A DNA stretch of 64,000 nucleotides from contig CAJYVI010000020.1 in assembly GCA_913778145.1 (NCBI GenBank), positions 1 to 64,000 of the forward strand, given 5' to 3'. A program made the position numbers and the translations under genes. Source of the DNA: an uncultured Pseudocitrobacter sp. GTDB taxonomy: Bacteria > Pseudomonadota > Gammaproteobacteria > Enterobacterales > Enterobacteriaceae. The notes beneath the pieces were generated by a model. That model did not search any database and had not been told where the DNA came from. It saw only the letters and a list, made by a program, of their open reading frames with translations. Numbering within the stretch: the stretch's first letter is position 1; every line of letters starts with the position of its first letter. Positions 27,881 through 37,325 of this stretch are shown piece after piece.

Positions 27881-29197
27881 TTAATGCGCCGGGTTATCCT
27901 GTGCATTCAGTACTTTTTCATAAAGCATCAGGAATGGCAGGTAGAGTAATACCCCCAGCACCAGAAGAATAAATTGCAAAATCACGTTACGGTAATCGCC
28001 ACCACTTGCCAGATAACCCGAAATTAAAGGTGGAACGGACCACGGTACGAAAACGACAATTTTAGATACCCATCCCCATGCCGTCGCGTAATAGGCGATG
28101 ACATATAAAACAGACGGAATAAAGGTAAATGGAATCATCAGAATGGGGTTAAAAATAATCGGAAAGCCGAATATAACCGGTTCATTAATATTGAACAGCG
28201 TGGTTGGCATTACCGTCCGCGAAAATGAACGCAGCTCTTTGCGTTTGCTGCGAATAAATACGGCGATAATCAGACACAACGTGATCCCCGTTCCCCCCAT
28301 ACGGCCATAGAGATCGCTGAAGGGGCGCACAATAATATTCGGTATTTCTCGCCCTGCCGCCCACGCGTCCATGTTTTGCTGCATCGCAACTAACATCGGT
28401 GCTTCCAGAATCGCACCGGTGATCCCGCCGGGGTTGATGCCCAAAGAGAAGACAAAGTTGTTGATGATATCGATAAGAATATACGCCGGCAGGCTGGTTG
28501 CCAGGCCCAGTAGCGGTTTCTGAATCACCATGTTGATAAGCTCATGGAGTTCAACGCCCGCGACAACAACCATCAAGTATGAGACAAACGCAAACAGCAG
28601 CACGGTGATCATCACCGCAAACAGTGTGTTAAAGGATTGAATGACCGCTGGCGGGACATTGCCTTCTATTCGAATTTGCAGACGCTTATTCTTACTGATG
28701 CGGATGAATAATTCCGTTGCCAGCCCGCCGCAGACCAGCGCCACGAAGGTTCCACTGGTGCCCAAAAGCGCGTATGGGGCCGCGCTTTTAATCATCACCT
28801 CCGCCGTTGCGCCTTCGGGCGTGAAGGCGTTCAGCACCGGCATAAGCACGAACAGGCAGCTAACGGCAACCAGCGCGGCCATCAGCGGGTTAGCAAACTG
28901 CCGGTTGCGAGCCAGGTTGTAGCTGAAGACCAGGCCAATCAGCATGCCGAGGATATTCATGGTTCCATTAACCACTTTATTACCGACCGTTTGCCATGAG
29001 GACAACGTGGTATCGGCAACGATTCCCGACAAAATTCCGCCGGGATTGATCACCACGTTATTAATCAGAATCATCATCCCGGACAGCACTAAAAAAGGTA
29101 TTAACATTATGAATGCATCGCGCATGGTGCGCAGATGTATTTGAGAACCCATCCACTGAGCTAATGAAAGTGTTTTCTTCAATAAGATATCTTTCAT
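27881..29197 (-). CDS. PTS system EIIC, lactose/cellobiose family
   Basis: A 438-residue EIIC (CelB/ChbC type) with about ten spans. Landmarks: MRDAFIMLIPFLVLSG, GINPGGITGAILEAPMLVAMQQNMDA and FNINEPVIFGFPIIFNP, the last being the sugar-site loop of the family. First gene of the leftward PTS operon. It resembles the EIIC domain of the EIICB two genes later, so the two probably arose by duplication. Confidence 0.93.
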   Translation of the reverse strand: MKDILLKKTLSLAQWMGSQIHLRTMRDAFIMLIPFLVLSGMMILINNVVINPGGILSGIVADTTLSSWQTVGNKVVNGTMNILGMLIGLVFSYNLARNRQFANPLMAALVAVSCLFVLMPVLNAFTPEGATAEVMIKSAAPYALLGTSGTFVALVCGGLATELFIRISKNKRLQIRIEGNVPPAVIQSFNTLFAVMITVLLFAFVSYLMVVVAGVELHELINMVIQKPLLGLATSLPAYILIDIINNFVFSLGINPGGITGAILEAPMLVAMQQNMDAWAAGREIPNIIVRPFSDLYGRMGGTGITLCLIIAVFIRSKRKELRSFSRTVMPTTLFNINEPVIFGFPIIFNPILMIPFTFIPSVLYVIAYYATAWGWVSKIVVFVPWSVPPLISGYLASGGDYRNVILQFILLVLGVLLYLPFLMLYEKVLNAQDNPAH

Positions 29198-29332
29198 GGC
29201 ATGTTCCTGTGTAAATGATTTAATAAATCACAACAATGAATACGCAAATTTAATTATCTATATGAATATTTTATTTATTCATTACAACTGACAGAAGCAA
29301 GAATGTCGCCGGGTTTGGGTCAAGTCAATGTC

Positions 29333-29365
29333 TTTATTTTAAAAGTAGACTACTTTTAAAATAAA
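29333..29365. promoter_or_regulatory. Perfect 33-bp palindrome between the PTS operon and its GntR gene
   Basis: TTTATTTTAAAAGTAG - A - CTACTTTTAAAATAAA: two 16-base arms, no mismatch, one central base. It lies in the 231-bp divergent gap. The central AGTAGACTACT resembles GntR/HutC-type half-site pairs. Most likely the operator of the adjacent regulator. Confidence 0.75.
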
Positions 29366-29428
29366 TGAGATCTGGATAAAAATTTAGCATCTGCGATATA
29401 CTTCTGCTGAGATAAAAGGAGAGATGCG

Positions 29429-30157
29429 TTGCGCCGATATATTGAAATCTCAAATATAATCAGAGAAAGAATTAAGAATAAATTATATTTGCCGGGTGAA
29501 AAGATCCCCTACGGGCATCAGCTTTGCGCGGAATTCAGTTGCAGCAAAATCACGCTGAGTAACGCGCTGGATATTCTGGTCAATGAAGGTTTTATTACGC
29601 GTCAGCGCGGGCTGGGAACGGTGGTGAAAACCGCCACGCCGCAGCCATTGCCGCTGGCGGGAGAGAGAAATCCTCCTATCCTCGGCGTCAGCACCATTAA
29701 CGCCGCGCAGGGGCATAACGTCAGCAGTCTTCTGCTGGCGTTTGAAACGGCCAATCCGCCAGCCGATATCGCCGCTGACCTGGGGATAAGCGTCGATCAA
29801 TTCGCCTGGCATTTTCGTCGCGTGCGCTACATTGACGAACTACCGCTTTCGATTGAAGAGACGTGGATCCCCCTGCGCATTCTGCCTGACTTTACCCGTC
29901 AGGACGCGCTGGGTTCGGTATATCAATATGTGGAAAAAACGCTGAAGAAGATCCCGGCCAGCAGTCACACGCAGTTTTCATCGCTGCCAAGCGATGCGGA
30001 TGCACAAACCTGGCTGAAACTCGCGCCGAATGAACCGGTGAGCGTGACGCGCTCTGTCACCTATCTTAACGATGGTCAGCCCTTTGAATTCTGCGTGAGT
30101 CATTATCACTATCAGCGCTTTAACTACAATTCCGTTGTTCAGCGTCAGGGGAATTAG
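29429..30157 (+). CDS. GntR/HutC-family regulator of the PTS locus
   Basis: A 242-residue regulator with an N-terminal winged helix (residues 5-70, CSKITLSNALDILVNEGFITRQRG) and a C-terminal UTRA domain. The start is TTG at 29429, seven bases after an AAGGAGAG ribosome site; the ATG five bases upstream is in another frame and stays open only briefly. It is divergent from the PTS operon and next to the 33-bp palindrome, so it most likely represses that operon and itself. Its stop overlaps the end of the convergent LysR gene. Confidence 0.9.
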   Translation: MRRYIEISNIIRERIKNKLYLPGEKIPYGHQLCAEFSCSKITLSNALDILVNEGFITRQRGLGTVVKTATPQPLPLAGERNPPILGVSTINAAQGHNVSSLLLAFETANPPADIAADLGISVDQFAWHFRRVRYIDELPLSIEETWIPLRILPDFTRQDALGSVYQYVEKTLKKIPASSHTQFSSLPSDADAQTWLKLAPNEPVSVTRSVTYLNDGQPFEFCVSHYHYQRFNYNSVVQRQGN

Positions 30158-31068
30158 CCCCTGCGCTGCACCAGCGCTTCACAACGTTCTTTCACTGCTT
30201 CATACAATAACCGCACAGCCGGTGAAAGCTGCTTGCGATGTGGGCAGATCATATTCAGCGGCACACAGTCGCCTTCGTAGCCCGGCAGCAGCAACTTCAG
30301 TCGCCCCTGGAAAACGTCTTCGCTGACGTCGAGCCAGGATTTATTGGCAATGCCTTCCCCGGCAATGGCCAGACGGCGAATCACTTCCGCGTCATCGCTG
30401 ATAATCGTGCCATTCACCTGTACCTCGTGGGTTTCCCCCTTCGCAGTAAGGGTCCAGCGATCGAACAGACGGCCTCGCAGCACATACGTCAGTGCATCGC
30501 ACTTTTCTAAATCGGCAGGCGTGGACGGTTCGCCATTTTTGGCGATCCAATCCGGTGAAGCGACCAGCACACGACGGTTCTCGGGTGCGATGGGCAGCGC
30601 GACGTATGAGGCATCCTCATTGCTGCCGTAGCGAAAGGCGACATCAACCGGATCTTTAAACACATCGGTCACCTGGTCCGAAAAAAGAATGCGTAGCTTA
30701 AGCGCCGGGTGGCGCTGGCGGAACTGGCGGAAAATACCGAGCAGCAGGTTTCTCCCAAGGTCCGAAGGCACTGCAATTTGCAGCGTACCGCGAATTTCAT
30801 CGTCGGGCGTTTGAATCTGCTGAAGGCCCGCCTGCATTGTTTCCAGCATTTGCGTGGCGTAAGGCAGCCAGGTTTCGCCCTCTGGCGTCAGTCGCAGGCT
30901 GCGGGTTGAGCGGGCAAACAGGCGAATATTGAGCGCCGTCTCAAGACGTTTAATGGCGGAGCTCACCTGGGCAGGCGGCAGACCGGCCTCACGCGCCGCG
31001 TCGCTGAAGCTACTTAACGCCGCCGCGCGCACGAACAGGGTTAAATCTTCCAGCCTGAGCATTTTCAC
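30154..31068 (-). CDS. LysR-family regulator, divergent from the quinone oxidoreductase
   Basis: A 304-residue LysR protein of the CrgA/DsdC-like type with the helix-turn-helix at residues 4-62 (SFSDAAREAGLPPAQVSSAIKRLE) and the typical effector domain. Divergent from the zinc-independent alcohol dehydrogenase at 31167, which is its likely target. Its 3' end overlaps the convergent GntR gene by 4 bp. Confidence 0.9.
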   Translation of the reverse strand: MKMLRLEDLTLFVRAAALSSFSDAAREAGLPPAQVSSAIKRLETALNIRLFARSTRSLRLTPEGETWLPYATQMLETMQAGLQQIQTPDDEIRGTLQIAVPSDLGRNLLLGIFRQFRQRHPALKLRILFSDQVTDVFKDPVDVAFRYGSNEDASYVALPIAPENRRVLVASPDWIAKNGEPSTPADLEKCDALTYVLRGRLFDRWTLTAKGETHEVQVNGTIISDDAEVIRRLAIAGEGIANKSWLDVSEDVFQGRLKLLLPGYEGDCVPLNMICPHRKQLSPAVRLLYEAVKERCEALVQRRG

Positions 31069-31166
31069 TCCTCAACGATAAGTCCTGTCGCCGCGAATGG
31101 ATTTTTCCGGCAAATATCACCGGATAATATCATTCTTAGAGTTTACCCAACATCACAGAGGTGGTT

Positions 31167-32174
31167 ATGAAGGCGATTGCGATTACTCAGGCGGCTGGCA
31201 CGCACGGCAACATTGAAGCATTAGAAGAAATTACCCTGCCCGTTCCCGTCGCGGCGGGCCACGATTTGCTGGTAGAAGTGAAAGCCATTTCCGTTAACCC
31301 GGTCGATACCAAAGTACGGGCCGGTTTTAGCGGCGACACGCCGCGCGTACTGGGCTGGGACGCCGTCGGTGTGGTGAAATCCGTTGGTGAAGCCGTCACC
31401 CTGTTTAAAGCCGGTGACGAAGTCTGGTATGCGGGGGCGTTAACGCGGCCAGGCAGCAACAGCGAATTCCAGCTGGTTGATGAGCGTATTGTCGCCCTTA
31501 AGCCGCGTTCGCTGGATAACGTATCTGCCGCCGCCCTGCCGTTGACCTCCATCACCGCATGGGAACTGTTGTTCGATCGTTTAGGCGTACAGGAAAACGG
31601 AAATGAAGGCGACGTGCTGCTGATTGTCGGTGCGGCGGGAGGAGTCGGTTCCATCCTGACTCAGCTGGCACGTAAGCTCACTAAAATGACGGTGATCGGC
31701 ACCGCCTCGCGCCCGGAAACGCAGAAATGGGTAGCGGACGCCGGGGCGCATCACGTTATCGATCACAGCAAACCGATCGCTGAAGAACTGACTCGCATCG
31801 GTATTCCGGCAGTGACGCACGTCGCCAGCCTGACGCACACGGATAAACACTATTTGCAGCTGATTGAAGCCCTCGCCCCACAGGGCAAACTGGCGCTGAT
31901 TGACGATCCTGAAACCCTGGATGCGCGTCCGTTAAAAACCAAAAGCATCTCGCTACACTGGGAATTTATGTATACCCGTTCAATGTTTGAAACGGCGGAT
32001 ATGATTGCTCAGCATCAGTTGCTGACCCGCGTGGCCTCGCTGATTGATGATGGTGTGATCAGAACTACGTTGGGCGAGAAGTTAGGGGCAATTAACGCCG
32101 AGAATATTCGCCAGGCGCATCGCCAGCTTGAGACCGGCAAAACGATGGGCAAACTGGTGCTGGAGGGCTTTTAA
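31167..32174 (+). CDS. Zinc-type alcohol dehydrogenase / quinone oxidoreductase family protein
   Basis: A 335-residue medium-chain dehydrogenase/reductase. N-terminal GroES-like domain, then an NADPH-binding Rossmann fold with VGAAGGVGSILTQLARKL. The zinc-ligand cysteines of true alcohol dehydrogenases are absent, placing it with quinone reductases (ZADH1/YhdH-like). The ATG at 31167 has an AGAGGTGG site; the GTG at 31161 is the alternative. Reduction of quinones or enals is the usual role; the LysR partner suggests induction by such a compound. Confidence 0.88.
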   Translation: MKAIAITQAAGTHGNIEALEEITLPVPVAAGHDLLVEVKAISVNPVDTKVRAGFSGDTPRVLGWDAVGVVKSVGEAVTLFKAGDEVWYAGALTRPGSNSEFQLVDERIVALKPRSLDNVSAAALPLTSITAWELLFDRLGVQENGNEGDVLLIVGAAGGVGSILTQLARKLTKMTVIGTASRPETQKWVADAGAHHVIDHSKPIAEELTRIGIPAVTHVASLTHTDKHYLQLIEALAPQGKLALIDDPETLDARPLKTKSISLHWEFMYTRSMFETADMIAQHQLLTRVASLIDDGVIRTTLGEKLGAINAENIRQAHRQLETGKTMGKLVLEGF

Positions 32175-32304
32175 GGCCACGCTGTTACATTTTTTACGAA
32201 AAAACCCATTCTGTGATACAAAAGAGCGTCGATCTGCCTGTTAATTTCAAGAGAAAAAGGCAGACTCTTCACCCTTGAGCATTCTGGTTATCGTTGGAGA
32301 GAGA

Positions 32305-32619
32305 ATGGGTAAATGTAAGTTATGGCTTCTGGCTGGCCTGATGGCTGCCGGATCCGCCTTCGCCGCACCGGGTACGGGCATTCAGAAATATGAACTGAAA
32401 GAGTTTGTCGCGGATTTCACCCACTTTAACATCGGTGATACCGTCCCTGAGATGTACCGTACCGACCAGTACAACATCAAGCAGTGGCAGCAGCGCAATC
32501 TGCCTGCGCCAGACGCGGGAACGCACTGGACCTACATGGGCGGCAACTACGTGCTGATTTCTGACACGGACGGGAAAATCAGTAAAGTTTACGACGGCGA
32601 AATCTTCTATCACCGTTAA
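32305..32619 (+). CDS. rcnB: RcnB periplasmic nickel/cobalt homeostasis protein
   Basis: A small periplasmic protein of 104 residues from the ATG at 32305, which follows a GGAGAGAG site. The signal peptide covers residues 1-20 (ends GSAFA). The mature part (KYELKEF, FNIGDTVPEMYRTDQYNIKQW, DAGTHWTYMGG, KVYDGEIFYHR) is close to E. coli RcnB, which tempers RcnA-driven export of Ni and Co. In E. coli it lies beside rcnR and rcnA; neither is in this window. Confidence 0.94.
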   Translation: MGKCKLWLLAGLMAAGSAFAAPGTGIQKYELKEFVADFTHFNIGDTVPEMYRTDQYNIKQWQQRNLPAPDAGTHWTYMGGNYVLISDTDGKISKVYDGEIFYHR

Positions 32620-32626
32620 TGAAAGG

Positions 32627-32653
32627 GGCGCATAACCCGCCGGGTTATGCGCC
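32627..32653. terminator. Bidirectional hairpin between rcnB and mrp
   Basis: GGCGCATAACCCG and CGGGTTATGCGCC are perfect 13-base inverted arms around one base. It lies between two convergent stops (32619 and 32661). Confidence 0.8.
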
Positions 32654-32660
32654 TGAACGC

Positions 32661-33770
32661 TTATACCGCGCGGAAGGCAATTTCGCCGGGGATCACTTCA
32701 CCCTGCCAGTAGAGCTGGGCAGCGGTTAAATCCGCCAGTCGACGATAAATCTGGGTAAATTCACTTTCCGGACGATTCACTACCGTTGGTGTGCCTTTAT
32801 CGAGATCTTCACGCAGGCTGATGTGCAGCGGCATCTGACCAAGCAGCTGGGTATGATATTTCTCCGCCAGTTTCTCTGCGCCGCCGGTACCGAAGATAGG
32901 CTCATGGTGACCACACTGGCTGCAGATATGCATGCTCATGTTTTCCACGATACCCAGCACCGGCACTTCCACTTTCTCGAACATCACTATGCCTTTTTTG
33001 GCGTCGATAAGCGCGATGTCCTGCGGTGTGGTAACCACCACCGCGCCGGTGACCGGAATGTTTTGCGCCAGCGTCAGTTGAATGTCACCGGTGCCCGGCG
33101 GCATATCCAGCACCAGATAATCGAGATCCGGCCAGATGGTTTCCTGCAGCATCTGCATCAACGCCTTGCTGGCCATAGGGCCACGCCACACCATCGCGTT
33201 ATCGTCGGTGACCAGATAACCAATGGAGTTTGTCGCCAGACCGTGGGCCATAATCGGCGCCATATGGGTGCCGTCTGGGGAGGTCGGACGCTGATTTTCC
33301 GCGCCCAGCATGGTCGGAATCGACGGGCCGTAAATATCGGCATCCAGAATACCGACTTTCGCCCCTTCCGCCGCCAGCGCCAACGCCAGGTTAACGGCAG
33401 TAGACGATTTTCCGACGCCGCCTTTACCGGAACTCACGGCAATGATGTTTTTCACACCATTCACGCCCGGCTGATTTTTAACGCGCTTCAGCGTGGCGAT
33501 GTTGTGGGTCAGTTTCCAGTCAATGGCATTCGCACCGGTAATGCGAAGCAGGTCGGCACTGCATTGCTCTTTCAGCTCTTCAAACGCGCTGTTCCAGACA
33601 AACGGCATTTGCAGCTCAATGTGCACGGTGCCATCCAGCAGCGCGACATGATGCAACGCCTTCAGCGTGGTGAGATTATGCTTCAATGTTGGGTGCTGAA
33701 AATTAGCCAGCGTCCCGGCAACCATCGCGCGCAGGCGCTCGGGGGATGTGGCCTGGGATTGAGAACTCAT
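32661..33770 (-). CDS. mrp: Mrp/ApbC iron-sulfur cluster carrier ATPase
   Basis: A P-loop protein of 369 residues. An N-terminal MIP18/DUF59 domain (about 10-90) is followed by the deviant Walker A GKGGVGKSST at 115-124 and the cluster-binding pair C283-x-x-C286 (ICSQCG). It loads 4Fe-4S clusters onto apoproteins. Divergent from metG, as in E. coli. Confidence 0.97.
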   Translation of the reverse strand: MSSQSQATSPERLRAMVAGTLANFQHPTLKHNLTTLKALHHVALLDGTVHIELQMPFVWNSAFEELKEQCSADLLRITGANAIDWKLTHNIATLKRVKNQPGVNGVKNIIAVSSGKGGVGKSSTAVNLALALAAEGAKVGILDADIYGPSIPTMLGAENQRPTSPDGTHMAPIMAHGLATNSIGYLVTDDNAMVWRGPMASKALMQMLQETIWPDLDYLVLDMPPGTGDIQLTLAQNIPVTGAVVVTTPQDIALIDAKKGIVMFEKVEVPVLGIVENMSMHICSQCGHHEPIFGTGGAEKLAEKYHTQLLGQMPLHISLREDLDKGTPTVVNRPESEFTQIYRRLADLTAAQLYWQGEVIPGEIAFRAV

Positions 33771-33905
33771 CCCGACTCCTTTGTTCTTGTGGGTAAACCT
33801 TCGTTGAACAAGTTTACCTGAAAGACCTCGGTTTGTGCTTACTTAATAATGCCCCTTTTGGTAATATCGAAAACCCTTTTCACTACATAAGAAGTAATGT
33901 TCATT

Positions 33906-35939
33906 ATGACTCAAGTCGCGAAGAAAATTCTGGTAACGTGCGCTCTGCCGTACGCCAACGGCTCAATCCACCTCGGCCACATGCTGGAGCATATCCAGGC
34001 TGATGTCTGGGTCCGTTACCAGCGAATGCGCGGCCACCAGGTAAACTTCATCTGCGCGGACGATGCACACGGCACGCCGATCATGCTGAAAGCTCAGCAG
34101 CTCGGGATTACCCCAGAGCAGATGATTGCCGAAATGAGTCAGGAACATCAGACCGATTTTGCTGGCTTCAACATTAGCTACGACAACTACCACTCGACGC
34201 ACAGTGACGAAAACCGCGAGCTGTCGGAGCTTATCTATGGTCGCCTGAAAGAGAACGGTTTTATCAAAAACCGCACCATCTCTCAGCTTTACGATCCGGA
34301 AAAAGGCATGTTCCTGCCGGACCGTTTCGTGAAAGGCACCTGCCCGAAATGTAAATCACCGGATCAGTACGGCGATAACTGCGAAGTGTGCGGTGCGACC
34401 TACAGCCCAACCGAACTGATCGAACCGAAATCGGTGGTTTCCGGTGCGACGCCGGTGATGCGTGAATCTGAGCACTTCTTCTTCGACCTGCCCTCCTTCA
34501 GCGAAATGCTGCAAGCGTGGACCCGCAGCGGCGCGTTGCAGGAGCAGGTAGCGAACAAAATGCAGGAGTGGTTTGAATCCGGCCTGCAACAGTGGGACAT
34601 CTCCCGCGATGCGCCGTACTTCGGTTTCGAAATTCCGAACGCGCCGGGCAAATATTTCTACGTCTGGCTGGACGCGCCAATCGGCTACATGGGTTCTTTC
34701 AAAAACCTGTGTGATAAGCGCGGTGACACTACCAGCTTTGATGATTACTGGAAGAAAGACTCCGACGCGGAGCTGTATCACTTCATCGGTAAAGATATCG
34801 TCTACTTCCACAGCCTGTTCTGGCCTGCCATGCTGGAAGGCAGTAACTTCCGTAAGCCAACTAACCTGTTCGTACACGGTTATGTGACGGTGAACGGCGC
34901 GAAGATGTCAAAATCACGCGGCACCTTCATCAAAGCCAGCACCTGGCTGAACCACTTCGATGCCGACAGCCTGCGTTACTACTACACCGCCAAGCTCTCT
35001 TCACGCATCGATGATATTGACCTCAACCTGGAAGACTTCATCCAGCGCGTGAACGCCGATATCGTCAACAAAGTGGTTAACCTGGCCTCGCGTAACGCCG
35101 GCTTTATCAACAAGCGTTTCGATGGCGTGCTGTCTGCTGAGCTGGCCGATCCTGAGCTGTATAAAACCTTCACCGACGCGGCTGCCGCGATTGGCGAAGC
35201 CTGGGATAGCCGCGAATTTGGCAAAGCCATCCGCGAAATCATGGCACTGGCTGACGTGGCTAACCGCTACGTTGACGAACAGGCACCGTGGGTGGTCGCG
35301 AAACAGGAAGGCCGCGATGCCGACCTGCAGGCTATCTGCACCATGGGCCTGAACATGTTCCGCGTGCTGATGACCTGGCTGAAACCGGTCCTGCCTTCAC
35401 TGAGCGAACGTGCTGAAGCGTTCCTCAATACCCAGCTTGAGTGGGATGCTATCGCCCAGCCGCTGCTGTCGCATAAAGTGAATCCGTTCAAAGCGCTCTA
35501 CAACCGCATCGAAACCAAACAGGTTGAAGCGCTGGTTGAGGCGTCGAAAGAAGAAGTGAAAGCCGCTGCGGCACCGGTCACCGGCCCGCTGGCGGACGAT
35601 CCGATCCAGGAAACCATCACCTTTGACGATTTCGCCAAAGTGGATATGCGCGTGGCGCTGATTGAAAACGCAGAGTTCGTTGACGGCTCCGATAAACTGC
35701 TGCGCCTGACGCTGGATCTCGGCGGTGAGAAACGCAATGTCTTCTCCGGCATTCGTTCTGCGTACCCGGATCCTGAAGCGCTGATTGGCCGCCTGACGGT
35801 AATGGTTGCCAACCTGGCACCGCGTAAAATGCGCTTCGGCATCTCCGAAGGGATGGTGATGGCCGCAGGCCCTGGCGGGAAAGATATCTTCCTGTTAAGC
35901 CCGGACAGTGGCGCAAAACCTGGTCAGCAGGTGAAATAA
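33906..35939 (+). CDS. metG: Methionyl-tRNA synthetase
   Basis: Class I aminoacyl-tRNA synthetase, 677 residues from the ATG at 33906 ([10 protein letters not shown]), the same length as E. coli MetG; an in-frame ATG nine bases earlier is less likely. Visible: the HIGH-type HLGH motif, the four-cysteine zinc knuckle [18 protein letters not shown], the KMSKS loop near residue 332, and a C-terminal tRNA-binding EMAP/Arc1p-like domain that makes the dimer. Essential housekeeping gene. Confidence 0.98.
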   Translation: MTQVAKKILVTCALPYANGSIHLGHMLEHIQADVWVRYQRMRGHQVNFICADDAHGTPIMLKAQQLGITPEQMIAEMSQEHQTDFAGFNISYDNYHSTHSDENRELSELIYGRLKENGFIKNRTISQLYDPEKGMFLPDRFVKGTCPKCKSPDQYGDNCEVCGATYSPTELIEPKSVVSGATPVMRESEHFFFDLPSFSEMLQAWTRSGALQEQVANKMQEWFESGLQQWDISRDAPYFGFEIPNAPGKYFYVWLDAPIGYMGSFKNLCDKRGDTTSFDDYWKKDSDAELYHFIGKDIVYFHSLFWPAMLEGSNFRKPTNLFVHGYVTVNGAKMSKSRGTFIKASTWLNHFDADSLRYYYTAKLSSRIDDIDLNLEDFIQRVNADIVNKVVNLASRNAGFINKRFDGVLSAELADPELYKTFTDAAAAIGEAWDSREFGKAIREIMALADVANRYVDEQAPWVVAKQEGRDADLQAICTMGLNMFRVLMTWLKPVLPSLSERAEAFLNTQLEWDAIAQPLLSHKVNPFKALYNRIETKQVEALVEASKEEVKAAAAPVTGPLADDPIQETITFDDFAKVDMRVALIENAEFVDGSDKLLRLTLDLGGEKRNVFSGIRSAYPDPEALIGRLTVMVANLAPRKMRFGISEGMVMAAGPGGKDIFLLSPDSGAKPGQQVK

Positions 35940-35951
35940 CCTTCCGCTTAA

Positions 35952-36131
<180 letters not shown>

Positions 36132-36215
36132 ATGAATTCTGAAAAATGCCGTACTGCTATGCTTTTTTCTTTTAGCCTATATGATAATAGTTTGCATTTG
36201 CTAAAAGGAACTCTC

Positions 36216-36728
36216 ATGCGCAAACTCCGCCCTACCCTCACACTGATTACCCTCTGCCTCGCAGGCAGCCTTATCGGCTGCGACAATAAAGATACCCCGA
36301 AAGAGCCGCAGACCTATATCCAGAGCATTGCCGCCAGCAACACGCCGGAGGAAAAAGTCACCTTTTTTAACGCCGTAAATGGTGTTGAGATAAAAGTGAC
36401 CTATTACTACAAAGGGGATGTTGTCCTGCGCCAGGACGTCGATAACAAAATGAGCTATGCAAGCGCAGGCGTGAGCAACAAAGAGGAAGCGCACCGGCGA
36501 TTTGATCAGATCAGTAACGCCTACAAAAATACGACGGGTGTGACGGAGACCATTAATTATCAGGACGACTATGTTACGGAAAACATCATCGTTGATTACA
36601 CCAAAGCGAATATCAGTGAGCTGTGTAAACTACCTGGCACATCATTGACCGATTGCAATGCGCAGTATCTTTCTATGCTGCTGTCCGAGAAGATGGTGCT
36701 AAAACAGGGATTTAAGAAGCAGGAGTAG
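36216..36728 (+). CDS. yehR: YehR-like DUF1307 lipoprotein
   Basis: A 170-residue predicted lipoprotein from the ATG at 36216, which follows AAAAGGA; the longer frame from 36132 would begin inside the metG terminator. Lipobox LIGC with Cys22. The body (VTYYYKGDVVLRQDV, then DYVTENIIVDYTKANISELCKLPG) matches the DUF1307 family of E. coli YehR. Function unknown. Next to yehS as in E. coli, but with yehP and yehQ missing. Confidence 0.85.
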   Translation: MRKLRPTLTLITLCLAGSLIGCDNKDTPKEPQTYIQSIAASNTPEEKVTFFNAVNGVEIKVTYYYKGDVVLRQDVDNKMSYASAGVSNKEEAHRRFDQISNAYKNTTGVTETINYQDDYVTENIIVDYTKANISELCKLPGTSLTDCNAQYLSMLLSEKMVLKQGFKKQE

Positions 36729-36750
36729 GCAGGGAACACCACTATTTTAT

Positions 36751-36785
36751 CGATTATTCGACTCGAAAAATGAGTCGAATAATCG
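36751..36785. terminator. Perfect long hairpin between yehR and yehS
   Basis: CGATTATTCGACTC - GAAAAAT - GAGTCGAATAATCG, 14-base perfect arms between two convergent genes. No T run on either side, so the terminator role is inferred from position only. Confidence 0.6.
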
Positions 36786-36809
36786 CTGTAATCACCTCAG
36801 CAAGCGTAA

Positions 36810-37280
36810 TCAGCTTTTCGCCGCGTGCTCACGTACCGCCAGGCCGCGCAGGAAATAACGCAGGAACTGGTCGCCGCATTCGCGGAAGTTTTTGTGGTCT
36901 GGCGCGCGCATCATGGCGGTGATTTCCGGCATCGAGACGCGGAATTTCTGCTCGGTCAGGATCGCGAGAATATCATCCGTTTTCAGGGAAAAGGCGATAC
37001 GCAGCTTTTTGAGCATGATGTTGTTGTTTACGCGACGTTCAACCGCCAGCGCAGGCGCAGATTTATCGCGGCCGCGTTTTTCGTAAATTAGCCCGTTCAG
37101 GAAGCAGGACAGCATAATATCCGGGCAGCGTACAAACCCCTCTTCATCTTCTTTGCGCAACCAGGGTGCCAGCTGCTCGGCGGTGACCACGGTGTCGCCC
37201 AGCGCAAAAATACGCAGCAGATCTTGATTGTTCATTTTCAGGATGTAGCGCACGCTACGTAAAATATCGTTACTGACCAT
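36810..37280 (-). CDS. yehS: YehS, DUF1456 protein
   Basis: A 156-residue cytoplasmic protein made of two similar DUF1456 repeats (DILRSVRYILKMNNQDLLRIFAL and MLKKLRIAFSLKTDDILAIL), each with a basic, helix-rich motif. Known from E. coli only as a conserved protein of unknown function. It lies just downstream of btsR and is read in the same direction. Confidence 0.94.
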   Translation of the reverse strand: MVSNDILRSVRYILKMNNQDLLRIFALGDTVVTAEQLAPWLRKEDEEGFVRCPDIMLSCFLNGLIYEKRGRDKSAPALAVERRVNNNIMLKKLRIAFSLKTDDILAILTEQKFRVSMPEITAMMRAPDHKNFRECGDQFLRYFLRGLAVREHAAKS

Positions 37281-37325
37281 AGTGCCTTCGGTAATGAAAA
37301 ATGCGGTCGGCTAGTTTAACACGAT

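Noticed and set aside
32823-33821. 332-codon plus-strand frame antisense to mrp
   Set aside because: Mirror frame of a highly conserved ATPase; no recognisable domain.
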